Program-made: the position numbers and the translations under genes | Notes under the pieces: model-generated | The model's database searches: none | The model's input: the letters and a program-made list of their open reading frames with translations, nothing else | Told to the model about the DNA's origin: nothing | Shown here: piece by piece, positions 41,621 to 42,898 of the stretch | Numbering within the stretch: position 1 is the stretch's first letter | Layout of the letters: every line of letters starts with the position of its first letter | Source: an uncultured Clostridium sp. | GTDB lineage: Bacteria > Bacillota > Clostridia > TANB77 > CAG-508 | Reading direction: 5' to 3' | DNA length: 42,898 bases | NCBI GenBank assembly: GCA_946497695.1 | Contig: CAMMLJ010000015.1 | Span: 1-42,898, forward strand

Positions 41621-41818
41621 ATGGAAATAAAAGATACGAAAAATAATTTTGAATTAATAGTTGCCAGTAGCTTAAGATATGGACTTGGAAGAAGAACATA
41701 TATAACAAGTGTTATACCAGAATTTATTATAGAAAATATGGACATACTTTCAGATAAGATAAAAAAGTCAATGATTGAAGATATAAAAGATCAAGAGAGA
41801 TGGCGGATATGGAGATGA
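41621..41818 (+). CDS. Small mobile-element protein, truncated by a frameshift
   Basis: ATG at 41621 is preferred over 41615 because of its spacing from AGGTG. The product reads MEIKDTKNNFELIVASSLRY, GLGRRTYITSVIPEFIIENM, then IEDIKDQER, where the frame breaks at ~41800 and ends in WRIWR. The natural continuation lies in the +1 frame (41802-41879). The family, seen near serine recombinases in clostridial mobile elements, has unknown function. Confidence 0.65.
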   Translation: MEIKDTKNNFELIVASSLRYGLGRRTYITSVIPEFIIENMDILSDKIKKSMIEDIKDQERWRIWR

Positions 41819-41879
41819 CTGCGATAAGAAAAATTGGATGGATTTATTGGCAGAATTAGAAAGAAGTCTAGGAAAGTAA
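41802..41879 (+). other. Out-of-frame C-terminus of the preceding small gene
   Basis: Reads GGYGDDCDKKNWMDLLAELE and then RSLGK before TAA. It would continue the IEDIKDQER segment if two bases (TA, giving RYGGYGDD) were restored or one removed. Confidence 0.6.
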
Positions 41880-41946
41880 ACAAAGATTCTTGAAAATATA
41901 GATAAATTTAACAAAATGTAGTATAATAGAAAGAGAGGTTGATTTT

Positions 41947-42387
41947 ATGCTAAAATTATATTTAGATAATTGTTGTTATAGTAGACCCTTTGATGATTTA
42001 AGACAAGAAAAAAATAATTTAGAAGCACAAGCAATAAAAGTAATTATTGATAAATATTGTAAAGATGAATTTGAAATTTATACAAGTGATGCTCTAGTAT
42101 TGGAAATGAACAATATTAAAGATCAAATAAAGAGGGCAAAAGTTTTAGAAGTATACAATAAATTGAATTTAACCAATATAAAATTTTCAGAAAAAATTAA
42201 GCAAAGAGCAATAGAATTAAGGCAATACAATATAAAAGATATGGACTCATTGCATTTAGCATTTGCAGAAAGTAAAGATGTAGATTACTTTATTACAACT
42301 GATAGATTATTAATAAATGCTTCAAAAAGGGAAAATTTGAAGATTAAAGTTATAAATCCAATAAATTTTATTATGGAGGTGATTTAA
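41947..42387 (+). CDS. PIN-domain toxin
   Basis: A 146-aa protein of the PIN RNase fold. The acidic metal-binding residues are in place: LYLDNCCYSRPFDD (Asp6), DALVLEMNN (Glu near 51), KDMDSLHLAFAESKDVDYFI (Asp ~99) and TTDRLL. The DNCCYSRPFDD start is typical of a bacterial toxin subgroup. PIN toxins cleave RNA (often tRNA or rRNA) and are held by an antitoxin. GAGAGG precedes ATG. The partner gene starts directly after the stop, the reverse of the usual antitoxin-first order. Confidence 0.88.
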   Translation: MLKLYLDNCCYSRPFDDLRQEKNNLEAQAIKVIIDKYCKDEFEIYTSDALVLEMNNIKDQIKRAKVLEVYNKLNLTNIKFSEKIKQRAIELRQYNIKDMDSLHLAFAESKDVDYFITTDRLLINASKRENLKIKVINPINFIMEVI

Positions 42388-42588
42388 ATGGGAGAAACAT
42401 TAAGAGAATTAGAAAGAGTTAGAGATAAAGGATTTAAAATATTAAAGGAAAATTTAACACCTGTAGAATTGATAGAATTCCTACAAATTATAAGCAATGG
42501 AACAGGAGATTATACAAAGGAAAAATATGAGAGTGAAGAGGAATTAACTATAGAAGATTTTGAAAAATATATAGCAGAAAACAACTAA
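42388..42588 (+). CDS. Antitoxin partner of the PIN toxin
   Basis: A 66-aa protein that starts immediately after the PIN stop, with GGAGGTGATTTAA in the end of the toxin gene. It contains VRDKGFKILKENLTPVELIE, FLQIISNGTGDYTKEKYE and an acidic tail. The LxPVxxxxFLQxxxxGxGDYTxE outline recurs in small proteins paired with this PIN subgroup, so antitoxin is the natural call. No ribbon-helix-helix or AbrB domain is visible, so autoregulation is uncertain. Confidence 0.75.
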   Translation: MGETLRELERVRDKGFKILKENLTPVELIEFLQIISNGTGDYTKEKYESEEELTIEDFEKYIAENN

Positions 42589-42600
42589 TCAAATGTTAGC

Positions 42601-42694
42601 CGCAACCCTATTTGCGGAATAAAAATGCATAGGTGAGCAGATATTACTCGCAACTCTACTTGCGACAAATAAATACGTAGATGAACAAATTCAA
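42601..42694 (+). repeat. Two imperfect 48-base repeats with CGCAA hairpins
   Basis: Unit 1 starts at 42601 (CGCAACCCTATTTGCG) and unit 2 at 42649 (CGCAACTCTACTTGCG). Both continue with a similar TAGrTGArCArAT segment. Each forms a small hairpin CGCAA/TTGCG. They lie between the antitoxin gene and the recombinase. Confidence 0.65.
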
Positions 42695-42726
42695 AAAACT
42701 ATTCCTAAATACAGGAGTAGTTTTTT
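42693..42726 (+). terminator. Terminator after the toxin-antitoxin operon
   Basis: AAAAAACTATTCCT pairs with AGGAGTAGTTTTTT (one G-U pair) around a six-base loop. Confidence 0.8.
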
Positions 42727-42816
42727 ATGTATTTTATTGCTTTTTTGCAACTAATATGCTAAAATGTAACAGAACGAAAATAAAGATACGGAAAACAAAA
42801 AGGAAGTAGTGATGTT

Positions 42817-42898
42817 ATGAAAATTGCAGCATATTGTAGAGTTTCAACTGAAAAAGAAGCACAAATAGACTCTCTTGAAAAGCAAATAGAATTCTTTA
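42817..42898 (+). CDS. Serine recombinase, N-terminal fragment at the window edge
   Basis: ATG at 42817 follows AGGAAGTAGTG. The visible 27 codons read KIAAYCRVSTEKEAQIDSLE, KQIEFF: the YCRVST motif with nucleophile Ser and the DSLExQ segment are diagnostic of the large serine recombinase/resolvase family. The gene continues past the window end, so its size class cannot be told. It is probably the integrase of the element to which the genes from ~38.9 kb belong. Confidence 0.85.
   Translation, partial: MKIAAYCRVSTEKEAQIDSLEKQIEFF

Noticed and set aside
1..42898. CRISPR array, rRNA genes, IS transposase genes
   Set aside because: No regularly spaced identical repeats, no rRNA sequence and no DDE or Y1 transposase ORF was seen in the window.

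Overview
The window is AT-rich DNA from a spore-forming, Gram-positive, clostridium-like bacterium (class Clostridia, probably an uncultured gut lineage). The grounds are the sleB-ypeB germination pair, a spoIIID-like remnant, a short-form ProS, a DnaE1-type polymerase, a class B sortase with an NPxTG substrate, GGAGG ribosome sites and strong T-tailed terminators. TGA is used as a stop codon throughout.

Bases 1-14187 are chromosomal. They hold a tRNA-Met cut by the left edge, a 52-aa small protein, a DHH phosphoesterase related to Mn-dependent pyrophosphatases, dnaE, an MgtA-type P-type ATPase, a UgtP/MGDG-synthase-like glycosyltransferase, sleB-ypeB and the c-di-AMP phosphodiesterase gdpP. 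After gdpP comes a 558-base non-coding region with a same-strand cluster of DnaA boxes, then a small acidic protein and tRNA-Arg(UCU).

Bases ~14182-29108 are a ~14.9-kb mobile element integrated at the 3' end of tRNA-Arg. The integration is shown by a shared 11-base core (TGGyTCACCAT) at both ends, by a large serine recombinase whose last codons run antisense into the tRNA, and by the probable tRNA terminator now lying beyond the far end. The element carries two serine recombinases, a plasmid/phage-type replication module (Rep_trans/RstA-like initiator, SF3/DUF927-like helicase, and a DnaA-like ATPase reduced to the AAA+ domain), an XRE repressor with a palindromic operator, several small unknown genes, and a five-gene operon of membrane proteins. 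Four of those five carry a near-identical SHOCT helix and one of these adds a PASTA domain. This operon is the best candidate for an undescribed system.

Bases 29109-37953 return to the chromosome: an HD-domain hydrolase, a secreted beta-helix protein with an NPHTG sorting signal convergent with a class B sortase, scpB-proS, two single-pass membrane proteins, a CmpB-like membrane protein, and a REC-GGDEF protein with a degenerate receiver.

Bases ~38000-42898 look like a second, decaying accessory region: a frameshifted spoIIID, a winged-helix initiator-like protein, a DUF6076-like gene with a one-base frameshift in an A6 tract, hairpin-rich leaders, small ICE/phage-type proteins (one frameshifted), a PIN toxin-antitoxin pair and the start of another serine recombinase at the right edge. 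A 29-base REP-like palindrome occurs three times in the chromosomal part, always at gene ends.
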